Assembly: GCA_030323885.1 (NCBI GenBank)
Contig: CM059199.1
Coordinates: 41,300,590-41,364,589, forward strand
Reading direction: 5' to 3'
Origin: Branchipolynoe longqiensis
Taxonomy: Eukaryota > Annelida > Polychaeta > Phyllodocida > Polynoidae
Length of the DNA stretch: 64,000 bases
The notes under the pieces are model-generated. The model saw nothing but the letters and a program-made list of their open reading frames with translations, did not search any database and was not told where the DNA came from. Position 1 is the first letter of the stretch; each line of letters opens with the position of its first letter. Both the position numbers and the translations under genes were made by a program. Below are positions 43,620 to 54,790 of the stretch, piece after piece.

Positions 43620-43895
43620 AATATATTATGTATATGCTGTATAAGCCATTATATGAGTATAGTAAGGCCAGAAGATTCCATCTACTCCTCATCTCCCACT
43701 CCTTCCTGAGTCATCAGCTGGATTAGGCTATATTAAATTATCTTTCCTGAGTCAACGGCTGGAGGAGCCTATATTATTATTATTATTGTTTTACTCCATA
43801 AGATGCAACACTGTACTGGTGGCGCCATCTCGGCCCACCTCACCTCCTCCGCATGTTGACCAGTGTCAGTCGCACCGGAAGATATATTATATTGG
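43620..43895 (+). mobile_element. left half of the GGTGGCGCCACC foldback family with insertion
   Basis: The tip 'tatgctgtataagccatt' and 'atatgagtatag' is separated by about 110 bp from 'ttactccataagatgcaaca', 'ctggtggcgccatctcgg' and 'gaccagtgtcagtcgcaccg'. Confidence 0.7.
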
Positions 43896-44312
43896 GATAT
43901 GTGCTCCTTTCTACCATCATACCATGGTGGTGCCAAAAGAGCACAGAAACGGTTACCCTGAAAACACAAGGACATTTGCTTCAAAGCAATATGTATTCTA
44001 TCGGGATTATGAAACACCATGTAAAAAAGAAATCAGTTTATCCTGAGCAAATGCATAAGTAGATAGTGTGTTGATCGTTACTATGGACAAAGTTTTGTCC
44101 CATATTGCTTAGCACCTTTTGAGACAGTCTCATTATATATATATATTCGGGTGGACACTTTATGATAATGCCTGCTGGAAATATTAACCTCATTAACATA
44201 ATTTCATACAATATTGCTTCGCTATAACATCAGTAAGAGGAAGAAGAAAACCGGCCAATGGATCAGGGTTATTATTTCGACATTATATGCATATTTTTAA
44301 TAGGATTCAATT

Positions 44313-44396
44313 AAGGTTGTTTCAGTTAACATCATGTTAACCTTTCAGTTAGGTTCCGTAAAACCACAACGTTAACTGAAACAACATTAAAGTTGC
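44313..44396. repeat. short inverted repeat GTTGTTTCAGTTAAC
   Basis: 'ggttgtttcagttaac' on the left and 'gttaactgaaacaac' on the right form a ~15-bp stem. The left arm is followed by the palindrome-like GTTAACATCATGTTAAC. Confidence 0.7.
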
Positions 44397-44400
44397 ATAG

Positions 44401-44732
44401 TCTCATGGTTTTGAATTTCTGCATTTTTTTCTGAGATAAATATATTAGATCGATCACTAGTATCTACATTACTTCGAAGTTACTTTTATTTTAAATGATA
44501 AACTTTTGAGATATTTTGAGTGCAACCATGGAAAATTACTTTTGGTAAGCATGCCAACACCCTGACACCATAGACTTGTGCAGTATCCGGTTCTGTTAAA
44601 TTGACTCAGTATTGCCTTATGCGCAGAAACAAATGATTAATAGGTGCATCAGTATCTAAGTTAGATATGTAAAATCAAATCTAGATAATTGGGTGGTTTT
44701 GAAAATTTTATATTTCATCGGATTATGCAGCT
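44401..44732. mobile_element. TTAA-flanked MITE, complete
   Basis: TTAA at 44397-44400 and 44733-44736 flanks 'agttgcatagtctcatgg' and 'catcggattatgcagct'. It abuts the inverted repeat at 44313-44396. Confidence 0.85.
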
Positions 44733-44754
44733 TTAACTGAAACCAATTTTCCTA

Positions 44755-44815
44755 GTCGGTGCCTATCCTGACATGACCTCACCCATTGCTAGTATGCATA
44801 ACCCCAACAACAATC
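44755..44815 (+). mobile_element. SINE 3' fragment
   Basis: 'gtgcctatcctgacatgacc' and 'attgctagtatgcataac' followed by a CAACAATCAATC tail. Confidence 0.6.
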
Positions 44816-45164
44816 AATCTGATATGAACCAAACCTACAATCCTATACCCTACTTACCCCAAGCGCACCTCCTTTCGCCATCAACCATGAATCCTCTTTC
44901 AGCTGTTGCTAGGAGGTAAAACCCCCAGTCAGTCCCTACCTTAATCCAAGCTCTGCAAGTAACACAAGGGTCTCCTACTGGAGAAGCACTTATTGTAGCA
45001 AGATGGGCTCCCTTCAGGTCGCCAACAATTACTCCATAGGATTACCTCTGCCCTGCTTAGAACCTGCCTCGGTGAGTCAAGGTACGTCTGGACCTTGTAG
45101 ACTTTATATGGCTAAAGGGCCCTAACCGGATTGAACCATTCCACCACCCACTGCACCTTTGTTG

Positions 45165-45648
45165 TCATGCAATACTATGACTGATATGACTGCTATGACT
45201 GCTACGCCTCCTATTCCTACTATTCCTACTATTACTAACATTACTACAATTACTACAATTACTACTATCAATAATATTACTACTATTACTATTGTTACTA
45301 TTATAACCAATATTACCATAATTACCACAATTACCACAACTAGACAAATAGTTTTGCGCCAGTCTGAACATGTTCTTGCTGGTGTGAAACCTTTATTTGC
45401 TCCCCGAGAGAGTACTGCTAGTAACTTGCAAAAGCCAGCAGCACTTCAACACTTTTGCAGGCAGCTTTCAGCTTTCACCACAACTAGTAATTACCACTAT
45501 TACAGCTATTACCGCTAATGCCACTATTACCACTATGATCATTATGACCATTATGACCAGTAATACCACTATTACCACTATTACTATTACCACTATTACC
45601 ACTATTAACAATAATTACTATCACTTCCATTACTACTATTATAAGTGA
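45165..45648. repeat. (ATTACTACY)n array on both sides of a hairpin-rich repeat
   Basis: ATTACTACT and ATTACCACT words fill about 45195-45342 and 45485-45645. The 45343-45480 repeat separates the two parts. Open frames are threonine/isoleucine low complexity. Confidence 0.8.
45343..45480 (+). repeat. hairpin-rich dispersed repeat, copy 2
   Basis: Opposite-strand partner of 40455-40592: 'gacaaatagttttgcgcc', 'acatgttcttgctggtgtga' and 'acttttgcaggcagctttca'. One hairpin arm has decayed (AGTACTGCTAG against CCAGCAGCACT). Confidence 0.75.
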
Positions 45649-45724
45649 ATATCATATTTAAAGTTAAGAAATGCTACCCTTATAGACCAGTCACCGCTGG
45701 TCAGGTATACATTTACGTACTTTT

Positions 45725-46705
45725 GTTGTTTATCGGGGTTTTAAATCCTGACAACATCTTAGGCCATCAGGACGGGCACCGAATTCTGACAGTGCATACT
45801 CATGATAACTTTACAGTGCTGCCACACTGGTAGACCACCACTGACACCAAACCCTAAACGCCACTCAGTCATATTATTCTGATACTGAGCTAACTAGTCC
45901 CTGCCCTATCCTAGTAATGGTGAGTGCCAGTGTAAAGGCCCTGTCACACTACGATGTAATGATGTGAACGTAGAGAGAAGGTGAAGAACGTTGAACTTTT
46001 TGGCGTAGTATGCAAAGTTGGGCACAAGTTGAACATGGATGCAGTGTAGTGGACGAGAGCGTAATGTCGGTAAAGCGTAGTGATACCGTCATTCAACGAG
46101 AGAGGACAACGTCATTATGCTAACGGAACATTATGAATGTTATTCCATCGCCAGAAGAACGTTACGTGATGTTACATACGTCATGAGACATTGAACGTAC
46201 ATTGAATGTACGTTCTCCTGACGTTCTCCTGACATTCCCATTACGTCCCGTGGACATTTGCAATCGGTTTAATATTGGTCAACGTAGTGGAACGTCGTTG
46301 AACGTAGTGAGCAGCGTTGAAATAACGTCCGTTTAACGTCATTGACGTTCACTGAACGTGAACAGAACGTACGGCGAACGTAAACCCCTACGTTCGAGCT
46401 ACATCAACATTTTTGAACAGGTTCAAAACGTTGATGCGTGCCGACGTAACACGACGTAACATGACGTAGCTCGACGTCAGTCTAATGTCATTCTGACGTC
46501 ATCATGACGTCACCCAACGTACATCAACGTAATGATGAAACGTGATCACGCCAGGCTTACATTTGCTCGACACGTCGTAGTGTGACAGGGGTATAAGTAT
46601 CAATTTTGTAAGTCATTGTTTTACCTTTAAGTCAGCTGGGATTCGAACGCCCATCTTCCGCATGGGAAGCCTGCGTGCTTCCCAATTCGGTCCAGCACGT
46701 CTGGT
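45725..46705 (-). mobile_element. SINE interrupted by a Harbinger-like MITE
   Basis: The 3' part runs from 'ttgttgtttatcggggtttt' (45725) to 'gtgagtgccagtgtaa'. The 5' part resumes at 'taagtatcaattttgtaag' after 46593 and ends with a type B-like head complement ('cccaattcggtccagcacg'). Confidence 0.85.
45936..46593. mobile_element. Harbinger-like MITE with AACGT words
   Basis: The tips are AGGCCCTGTCACACTACGAT and CGTCGTAGTGTGACAGGGGTA, with TAA duplications at 45933-45935 and 46594-46596. The interior holds dozens of AACGT/ACGTT words. A near-perfect palindrome, 'catcaacatttttgaaca' plus 'ggttcaaaacgttgatg', lies about 72% along. It sits inside a SINE. Confidence 0.85.
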
Positions 46706-46849
46706 TAGTGAAGTGGTAACACAGGACCTGTAGGCGATTTCCAGACCCATTCAACCCTCTGATGGCAGTGAGAGAGCTAATCTTGCCGATGGCAACTCAA
46801 TGTGCATCATGCACTGGGAAAAGATCTTCAGGATTTCTACTACCCAATC

Positions 46850-46945
46850 ACCCCCTGGTGGCAGTGGTAAGAACTACTGCGGGTGGTAACTCATAGTGTA
46901 GGTTGGTCTGCAGAAAATGTTAAATCTTACATTCATGCCTTGGAG
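46850..46945 (-). repeat. short repeat carrying a CTCF-like motif, copy 4
   Basis: The minus strand reads 'ttttctgcagaccaacct', 'ttaccacccgcagtagttc' and CCACTGCCACCAGGGGGTGA. A weaker motif of the same kind, CACTGCCATCAGAGGG, is at 46755-46770. Confidence 0.55.
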
Positions 46946-47053
46946 ATCCAAATAACTTAGCTTATCTAGTAAAACAAGTGGAGGAAGCTTGGTTAGACTA
47001 AAATCACCATGACATATGGATAGTAGTATAGGACAAGGAGCGGTGTTATGAGA

Positions 47054-47950
47054 AAGTCTTTTAATGCTTACAATTACATACAGGCAATGCGCTTACACAT
47101 ACATACACAGGGTAGGTTCAACAACTCTACAAGGATAATGTACACCAACCAGTGTCATGGGGGTGATGAAAATGGGAAATATTGTGCTTAGAGTGGGACT
47201 CGAACCCACATCCCTTTGCATTCAGGGCCAGTGTGCTAACCATTACACCACTTAGGCTCCCTGATGTCACAACATAACCCACACATACCTGTCTATGTGG
47301 TTCCTTGCCTGACAGACCAGTGCACACTACTACACTCGTTCCCCTGGAATTGTAAGTCTTTTAATTCTTACAATTACATACATCCAGGCAATGCACTTAC
47401 ATATACATACACAGGGTAGGTTCAACAACTCTACAACGCGTAGCTTGTACAGGATCATGGCCACGGCAACCAGTGGGAAATATTGGGCTTAGAGCAGGAC
47501 TCAAACCCACGTCTCTTTGCAGTCCAGACCAGTGTGCTAACCATTACACCACCTTGGCTCCCTGATATCACCACACTACACACACCTACCTGTTTATGCG
47601 GCTCCTTGCCTGACAGGTCAGTGCAGACTATTAGACTCGTCCCCCTGGAAGTGTAAGTCTTTTAATGCTTACAATTACATACATACAGGCAATGCACTTG
47701 CATATACATACACATGGTAGGTTCAACAACTCTACAAGCGCGTAGCTTGTACAGGATCATGGTCACGTCAACCAGTGTTGTGAGGGTGATGAATGTGGGA
47801 AAAATTTCGCTTAGAGCGTGACTCAAACCCACATCTCTTTGCATTCCAGTGTGCTAACCATTACACACCACCTATGCTCCCTGATATCACCACACTACAC
47901 GCACCTACCTGTCTATGTGGGTACTTGCATGATAGGTCATTGGAGACTAC
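47054..47950 (-). repeat. three-unit 300-bp tandem array with tRNA-like cores
   Basis: Units start at 47054, 47354 and 47655 ('aagtcttttaatgcttacaa'), giving periods of 300 and 301 bp. Each has a minus-strand tRNA-like core at about 47190-47262, 47490-47562 and 47815-47881. The core has a D-arm 'gtgtaatggttagcac' as in tRNA-Gln/Glu and, in unit 1, a perfect T-arm 'gtgggttcgagtcccac'. Acceptor stems are incomplete, so functional tRNAs are unlikely. A fragment of the unit is at 48705-48765. Confidence 0.85.
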
Positions 47951-48085
47951 TACATATATATATATATGATGGATAATGCATTATATGAGTATAAATGGTA
48001 GGGGAATATATACAGTAGTTGGGTTAATGTATACGGGTGGCCGAATAATATATAATTATAAATATAAATATATAATTCAAGTACA

Positions 48086-48228
48086 ATAAGCTTAGAAGAA
48101 ATAATATTAGAAAATATAATCATAGAAAGTATAATCTTTGAAAATAGAATCTTAGAAAATAGAATTTCAGGAAATATAATCTTAGAAAAGATAATCTTGG
48201 AAAATATAATCTTACAAAATATATGTTA
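48086..48228. repeat. 15-bp AT-rich minisatellite
   Basis: 'tataatcttagaaaa' repeats about nine times in register with point changes. Confidence 0.85.
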
Positions 48229-48234
48229 AACTGT

Positions 48235-48780
48235 CGTCTGCTTTTGCTTCCAATAGAATCAGACAGAATCAATAAATATGGTACTGCTTATTCTACCCTC
48301 AAGGTAAATGTTCGAAGAATATTGAAGTATACTCCTGTAAATTGACAATATCTGGAACTGGCTTGTAGTTTCAAATCCGACATTTAGCCACAGCAACTGC
48401 CGAACACGAAGCTAGCACCGCTTTGGGTAACAAAGCATGCAACCCTAGCGGCAGCAAACAGAGGTAAGGGCCCGGATGTAGCTTTTGTAAACCGGATGTA
48501 CACGTGATTACACGACCAGGTTAATCAAATGGCGATTGTTTTGAGTTCCCATCCCCGGATACAGCGCATCGGGGTAATCATGATTAACCCGCTTTAATAC
48601 CCGCTTCCACGATACTCCTCCTCACCTCGCCCTGGGCGGATGCCACCAGAGCAATGCTTCAAGGTCATCATAGGGTTAGGAACAAAGGGTCATTGCGTGG
48701 AGTATATTACGGTAGTGTCATGAGGGGTAATGCGAATGGGAAGTATTGTGCAGGATTCGAACCCAGAGTTATTTTGATTC
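48235..48780. other. no gene recognised
   Basis: It contains GTAATCATGATTAAC near 48580, a palindrome-like word, and a fragment of the tRNA-like 300-bp unit at 48705-48765. No coding pattern seen. Confidence 0.4.
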
Positions 48781-49110
48781 TGGTTGGTTGGTTGTTGGAG
48801 TTTTACGTCCTGGCAACACCTAAGGTCATATCAAGATGGGTACCGACTTGAGACAGTCCGCACTCATGGCAAATTTATAGTGCTGCCCTGTGCGAAATCA
48901 GGCTGCCAGCACCATGACCCGATATCACACTCAGTCACATTATCCTGACACTGAACAAACCAGTCCTTGCCTTATGAATGCCAAGCACCAGGTTATGTAG
49001 GAACAAGTATCAAATTTGTAAGTTATCATTTTGACTCCTTCGGGTTTCAAAAGTCTTGAGTCTTCTACAGCGGAAGTCAGCACTTTTACTGATTCGGCTA
49101 CCACTTGCGG
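48781..49110 (-). mobile_element. SINE, head type B, full length
   Basis: It runs from 'ggttggttggttgttggagt' to the head complement 'gattcggctaccacttgcgg'. A GT-rich tract follows at 49170-49240. Confidence 0.88.
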
Positions 49111-49419
49111 TTGTCTATGAGAAGTGAATATGGTGGATGCCCTTTTAAGAAGATATCGATAGACTGAGTGGGCGCGCATGTGTGGGTGTGGGTGTGTGTG
49201 CGTGTGGGGGTGCGTGGGTGTGTGGGTGGGTGGGTGGGAGGGCGGATTGATCCCAGCGAGTTGATCTAGGTGTGTGTGCTGTGCGCGGAGTGAAATTGAG
49301 AATGCCAGAGCGACGCCTGCTGGGCAAACAGTGCCTCAGGCACAGGTAGGCAGTAAAGGACATGAACTGGCCCTACTGTGGTTGGCCGCAGGTAGGTGGC
49401 TAAGCAGGCGCAGGATGGT

Positions 49420-49755
49420 TTTGATTGTTGAAGTTTTACATCCTGGCAACATCTAAGGTCATATCAGTATGGGTACCAACTTGTTACAGTCATGGCAACT
49501 TTATAGTGCTGCTCCGGATAATGTGACTGTGTGGGAAATCGGGTCATGGTGCCAGTGACCTGATTTCCCACTCTGTCACCTTATCCTGACACTGAGCAAA
49601 CCAGTCCTTGCCCTGTCCTATTAATACTGAGTGCCAGGCTAGGAAGCGACAAGTATCAATTTGAAAGTCAATGTTTTAACTTGACCGGGCACCAAACTCT
49701 CGACCGTCTGGACGCATGGCCCACACTATACCAATTAGGTCACCGCATCCGGCCT
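49420..49755 (-). mobile_element. SINE, head type B, with internal duplication
   Basis: The body is read twice in part: 'ataatgtgactgtgtgggaa' at about 49515 is in opposite orientation to the rest. The head complement is 'ccaattaggtcaccgcatcc'. Confidence 0.8.
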
Positions 49756-49837
49756 GGCAAGTGCAGGAAAACAGGTTTCTGCTTACACCTATTACTCTCA
49801 TGCATTAACGATTCATTGTTACCAAACCATCAGTATG

Positions 49838-50170
49838 TTTGTTGTTGTTTTACTTCCCAGCAACATCTACGGTCATACCAGGACGGGTACCGACTTGTGA
49901 CAGTGCACTCTCATGGTGACTTTATAGTGCTGCCCCACTGGAAGACCAGGCCTTCAGCACAATGACCTGATATCCCACTCCGTCACATTATCCTGAGACT
50001 GAGCCAACCAGTCCTTGTCCTCTCCTAATAATGCCGAGCGCCAGGCTAGGAAGCGAGAAGCATACATGTTCAAGTCATTGGTTTGACTCGACCAGTGTTC
50101 GAAGCCACAATCCCACCACCTACCAAGACGGGAGACGGGACGCTCTAACTCATTTGTCCATCCCGTCTGG
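49838..50170 (-). mobile_element. SINE, head type A, full length
   Basis: It runs from 'tttgttgttgttttacttcc' to 'catttgtccatcccgtctgg'. The minus-strand A-box region is 'gggatggacaaatgagtt'. Confidence 0.88.
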
Positions 50171-50429
50171 TCCCCACAACCATTCCTTAATATCCAAGCA
50201 TATATACGGGTGCAAGCATAATACATTAGTTGCTGTATAGATGGAATATTAAGTAAATTGATAGAATATCTCACTGCCAAAGTTCATCATCTCCACCATT
50301 TAGGTGTTCACATCAACATGTCATCATGTTCATTGTGAATAATAAAGTTGTGTTGGTCATATCACTCAATGAATAATGCTCTACATTCATTACCATAGAC
50401 AAAATCCCTGTTCTTCAGCCTTACTAGCC

Positions 50430-50740
50430 GACAGACCAGGTGTGGTGGCCTAATCGGTAGCTCATGGGCCTCGCATGCCGAAGGTCAGGAGTTTGGTTCC
50501 CGGTCAAGTCAAACCAATGACTTTAAAATTGATACTTTCGGTTCCTAGCATGGCGCTCGGCATGAAAAGAATAGGGCAAGGACTGGTTAGCTCAGTGTCA
50601 GGATAAAATGTGTGGGATATCGGGTCATTGTGCCAGCGGCCTGATTTCCCAGTGGGGCAGCACTATAAAGTCACCATGAGTGCGCACTGTCAGAAATCGG
50701 TACCCGCCCTGATAGGACCTTACATGTTGCCAGGCCATAA
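50430..50740 (+). mobile_element. SINE, head type B
   Basis: The head is 'gtggtggcctaatcggtag' with 'gtttggttccc'. The end 'gttgccaggccataac' lacks the usual tail. Confidence 0.88.
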
Positions 50741-50749
50741 CACCATGAA

Positions 50750-50840
50750 TGCATGAATGCACGATGTCACAAATCAGTACCCGTCCTTATATGACCTTTG
50801 ATGTTGCTAGGACATGAAAACAACCACAAAGCACACACGC
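50750..50840 (+). mobile_element. SINE 3' fragment
   Basis: 'gtcacaaatcagtacccgtc' to 'gttgctaggacatgaaaac' is an extra 3' end directly after the 50430 copy. Confidence 0.75.
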
Positions 50841-50979
50841 TAGTCGACAGTCACAAAGAGCTGAACGAGCCTTTAGTGCATGTTTCCTGCGTGTAACCCA
50901 CTGTTGAGGCGGGTGGGGAATTGAGACCAGGTCGGTGGCTTTAAGTCAACTATGATCATGCAGCATCACAGGGCGGTCC

Positions 50980-51175
50980 CTTGATGCCCGTCTGCGGCAA
51001 TGTTCACCGACATCCTCCCCCATCTCCCCGGTCCCCAGACTGCCCGGGCCGTCACCCCCCCACCCCCCATCTCCTGCCGGCCCCCGCTCCCGTCACCCCC
51101 ACCCCCCGCGCCCCCGCCCCGCCTGGCTGCCTAGTTTGGCTGCCTAGTTCCTCCGCTTCTCTCTACTCCCTGCTC
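50980..51175. repeat. C-rich low-complexity tract
   Basis: CCCC runs and CGCCCCCG words; the open frame across it is proline rich. Confidence 0.6.
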
Positions 51176-51180
51176 TCGCG

Positions 51181-51665
51181 CGGACGCGGTGGCCGAATCG
51201 GTAGAGCGCAGGAGGCTCACGTGCCGGAGTTCGATTCCCGATTGAGTCAAACCAATGACTTACAAAGTTGATACTTGTCACTTCCTAGCCAAGCGCTCAG
51301 TATTATTAGGACAGGGCAAGGACTGGTCGGGGTGGGTAAGGAGTGGGTGAGGGTAGGGGGGGTGGAGGTCTGGTGCATACACCCTCGTAGCTCCCCCCGC
51401 CCCGTCGTACCGCCATTTACATAAACCCCTACTGACTTAAAAAAGTGATACTTGTCACTTCCTAGCCTGCCGCTCGGCATTGTTAAGATAGGTCAAGGAG
51501 TGGTTGCTTCAGTGTCAGGATAATGTGACTAAGATATCAGGTCATGGTGCTGGTGGCCTGGTCTCCCATTGGGGCAGCACTATAAAGCCGCCATGAGTGT
51601 CGATGGTCACAAGTCGGTAGGGGTCCTGATATGACTTTAGATGTTGCAATCCAACAATCAACCAA
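51181..51665 (+). mobile_element. SINE, head type B, split by ~110 bp
   Basis: The head 'gcggtggccgaatcggtag' runs to 'agggcaaggactggtc' at 51328. The body restarts at about 51440 with a repeated 'gatacttgtcacttcctagc' and continues to 'caatccaacaatcaaccaac'. Either an insertion with duplication or two overlapping copies. Confidence 0.8.
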
Positions 51666-51714
51666 CAGGAACCTCTACTCTTTGGTCGAGAGTCCGGGAC
51701 GTCGGACATCCCGG

Positions 51715-51860
51715 GGAAAAGGAGGCACAAGGGGTCAGGGAGCCCCGGAGGCACAGAGGGCACAGGGGACTCAGGAGACACAGGGTACACAGAGGGCACA
51801 GCGGACACAGGGGGCACAGGGGGCACAGGGGACACAGGGGGGGCACAGGAGGTACCTCGG
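51715..51860. repeat. 9-bp CACAGGGGG minisatellite
   Basis: 'gggcacagg', 'ggacacagg' and 'gggcacaga' recur about fifteen times. Frames across it are low complexity. Confidence 0.8.
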
Positions 51861-51889
51861 TGAGTGGGGGAAACACAGGGGGGGGGGGG

Positions 51890-52345
51890 CATGGGGGTCC
51901 TCCCTCCTTGATTCTACTATCGAGGGATGGCAGCTTCCTCCCGAACACACACAACCATTCCCCCCGCCAGACACACACTCCCCAAACCCATCCACTGACA
52001 CATTCACCCCAACTAAGTCCTCCATACCCTCTCACCCTTCCACAATGCCCCCCCCCCCCCCCCGCCCTGCCAAGACCCACCAGCTCCCGACTCCGCCCAC
52101 ACCCACCCACACTCCCACACATATTAAGGTTATATTCTTATATTCACAGTGCCTTTAGCTCCCTTCTCCGAATACCACGTCCAAATAATGATCTCTCCCC
52201 ACCATTCCCAAGTCCAGCCCTTAAACTCCTATAAAAACACACACCACAATCAATCTATGGCTCAACACACATTGCTCGAGCATTATCATAAACCGCGTTT
52301 TTCAGCATAATTTTACTTTCAACAAAAGTAAACTATATAAGCGAT
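51890..52345. other. C/A-rich stretch, no gene recognised
   Basis: CCCACAC words and a C run at 52048-52063. Open frames on both strands are compositional. Confidence 0.4.
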
Positions 52346-52367
52346 CATGTTGGCAGCAGTGGGACCA

Positions 52368-52713
52368 GACGGGATGACCGTATGAGTTAGAGCGTCCGTC
52401 TCCCGGGTTGGTCGACCATGGGATTGTGTGTTCGAACCCTGGTTGAATCAAACCAATGACTTACAGATTTATACTTGTCGCTTCCTAGCCTGGCACTCGG
52501 CATTATTAGGTTAGGGCAAGGACTGATTGGCTCATTGTCAGGATAATATGACTTATTGGGATATCAGGTCATGGTGCTGGTGGCCTGGTCTCCCAGTGGG
52601 GCAGCACTATAAGGTTGCAGTGAGTGTGCACTGTCACAAGTCGGTACCCATCCTGATATGACCTTAGATGTTGCTACGATGTAAAACGACAACAACAAAA
52701 CAATCATTTTGGC
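52368..52713 (+). mobile_element. SINE, head type A, with target duplication
   Basis: The head is 'cgggatgaccgtatgagtta' with B box 'tgttcgaaccc'. The flanks 'atcatgttggcagcag' and 'atcattttggcagcaac' form a ~15-bp target duplication with one change. Confidence 0.9.
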
Positions 52714-52974
52714 AGCAACTTTTGTGACTAGCAGCGACTTGGATGCAATGATATATTACCAATTTTGCAATAAGTACCATCTTCATTAAACCTTACCCAC
52801 CCTCCACCTACATGTATATAAAGCACACAGTGCTTAGAGTTTGTAACAAGAACAGGAGGGTCTCCCCTCTAAATTTAGCTACGTTTTGTGAGTTAAATTT
52901 GGCTGTCTTTTGACACAACTGTGAGCAAGTACACATGTATACATACTTTTTAACACAAATCTATTTGTTAAAGG

Positions 52975-53225
52975 TTTTCTCAGAAATTTCGATATAGTTG
53001 TATAAATGTGATCATTAGAACTGACAGAATAAATACCACTAACCTATCACCCATGAAAAGAGAGCTCTTGCTGCCGTTAAACCATCATCAACCAATGAGA
53101 TCATTTTTGACACAATTCTGAATATTTAAGGTTTGTTTTCATGAATTTCAATATAGGCAAAGACATGTGATTAATAAAACTGACAATCAATACCCTTAAG
53201 CTGTCACCATGAATAGAGCCGCTGA
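52975..53225. repeat. two degenerate ~125-bp direct repeats
   Basis: 'aatttcgatatag' then 'actgacagaataaatacc' and 'ctatcacccatgaa' recur as 'aatttcaatatag', 'actgacaatcaatacc' and 'ctgtcaccatgaa'. A similar phrase is near 29345-29420. Confidence 0.5.
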
Positions 53226-53629
53226 GAAACCATGAACAATCAATCAATCAATCATCAACCCACCAGCCAAGTAGCTGCTGACTTTCCTTATTAGGGCATC
53301 AGTTGTGAAGCTGACCTATTGACCTTTAACATCAATTGCAGATCAGGTCAGCCAAAAAGTCAAATGTCTACGTCACTATTCCTCACAATTACACTTTAAT
53401 GCATGCATAATTCCGCCCCAAGAAATAGAACCGTCAAGATGTCTTGATTCCATCATCCAGGCAGCTTCTTCGAAGGAAAGCTATACAGATGAACCTCGAT
53501 CCAACGGACTGATAGGGGGGAGCAGTTGTCCATTAAAGCTGTTTGTCCGTTGCAGCGAAGAAATTGCTTTATCTATAGGCGCAGGCAACCCGTCCACTCA
53601 CAGGCATGGTGTTTCTATATTGATCCGGT

Positions 53630-53825
53630 TTGTTTGCTTCTTGTTGTTTTATGTCCTAGCAACATCATCATATAAGGACGGGTACCAACTTGTTAAAGTG
53701 CTCACTCATGGTGACTTAATAGTGTTTCCCCACGAGGAGACTAGGCCACTGGTGGAAAACAGGGGACCAAACACGTAAACAACACGTCTCATGTCGGTAC
53801 CCGTCCTAATATGACCTTAGATGTG
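53630..53825 (-). mobile_element. SINE fragments
   Basis: 'tgttgttttatgtcctagca' and 'ggacgggtaccaacttgtta' on the minus strand; then a plus-strand piece 'tcggtacccgtcctaatatg' at 53795-53825. Confidence 0.75.
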
Positions 53826-53829
53826 AGTA

Positions 53830-54300
53830 TACTGGTGTGGATGTGTGAGGTGTGGGAGTATATGGGTGTGGATGTTGGTGGGTGACGGGTGGGAGTATAC
53901 ACGGGTGGCTAGCGGATGGATCCGGAATCCGTTGCATCGGTGTCCATTGGATCGAGGTTCATCTGTATATATACTGGTTGAAAGCAGCTGGAAGTGCCAC
54001 TTATCTTAAATCTCATGATTACGGACAAGCACAAACTGATAATACTATTATCTTCATAGGCCAACAATCCTCACACATAAGTGACAGTCCGCCAGCTGCC
54101 TTCAACCAGTTCAAAGATATGATCTGTAATGAATAGACATCTTTCATCTTGTTTTGGTGAAGGAGTTTATTCATCAGAATATATATTTTGTCAGCGCCGA
54201 GTCGCTGGTCTTCTGGCCGTTTACATTACATTGTAAATAGTTAGAGGAACGGGTAGTTAGATAGGGCATATTAGTAGATTATGAAGGGGGTTAGTGTGTT
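53830..54300. other. no feature recognised
   Basis: A short GTGTGG-rich stretch at 53830-53900, then ordinary sequence. The 94-codon frame at 53852-54136 is unrecognised. Confidence 0.4.
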
Positions 54301-54310
54301 AGCGGGTTAG

Positions 54311-54790
54311 GGTGGTGGAGGTGGGGGTATAAGAATGTGGGGAGCGGCTGTGGTTTGGGGCTGAAATGAGAAATAGTGTCTATGGGGTGGGAGGGTGGAC
54401 ATTTTGGAAGTTGGTGGCTGTGGGTGGGGCTGGACTGGAAAAGAGTGTGTGTGAGCGGGTGGTGGAGGTGGGGTATTACGAATGTGCGGGGGGGGGGGCG
54501 GCTGTGGTTTGGGGCTGAAATGAGAAGTAGTGTCTATGGGGGTGGGATGGTGGAGGTTTTGGAAGGTGGTGGCTGTGGGTGGGGCTGGACTGGAAAAGAG
54601 TGTGTGTGAGCGGGTGGTGGAGGTGTGGGTATAAGAATGTTGGGGGGCTGTGGGAGTGGGGGCTGAAATAGATAAATGTGTCTGTGCGGGTTGGGGGAGG
54701 TGGGGGGAATTAGAATGTGGGGCATGTGGTTTGGTGGTGGAATGGGAAATAGTGTTTGCGCGCAGGGTGGGGGAGGTAGGTGGGTGGGAG
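54311..54790. repeat. G-rich tandem repeat, ~150-bp then ~75-bp units
   Basis: 'ggtggtggaggtg' marks unit starts at 54311, 54458 and 54613; shorter units start at about 54688 and 54765. The first two units share 'ggtttggggctgaaatgag' and 'ggggctggactggaaaagag'. Confidence 0.85.

Noticed and set aside
47190..47262. Functional tRNA-Gln or tRNA-Glu gene
   Set aside because: The D-arm and T-arm are good, but the acceptor stem pairs at only about five of seven positions and the anticodon stem-loop is irregular; the unit is tandemly repeated.
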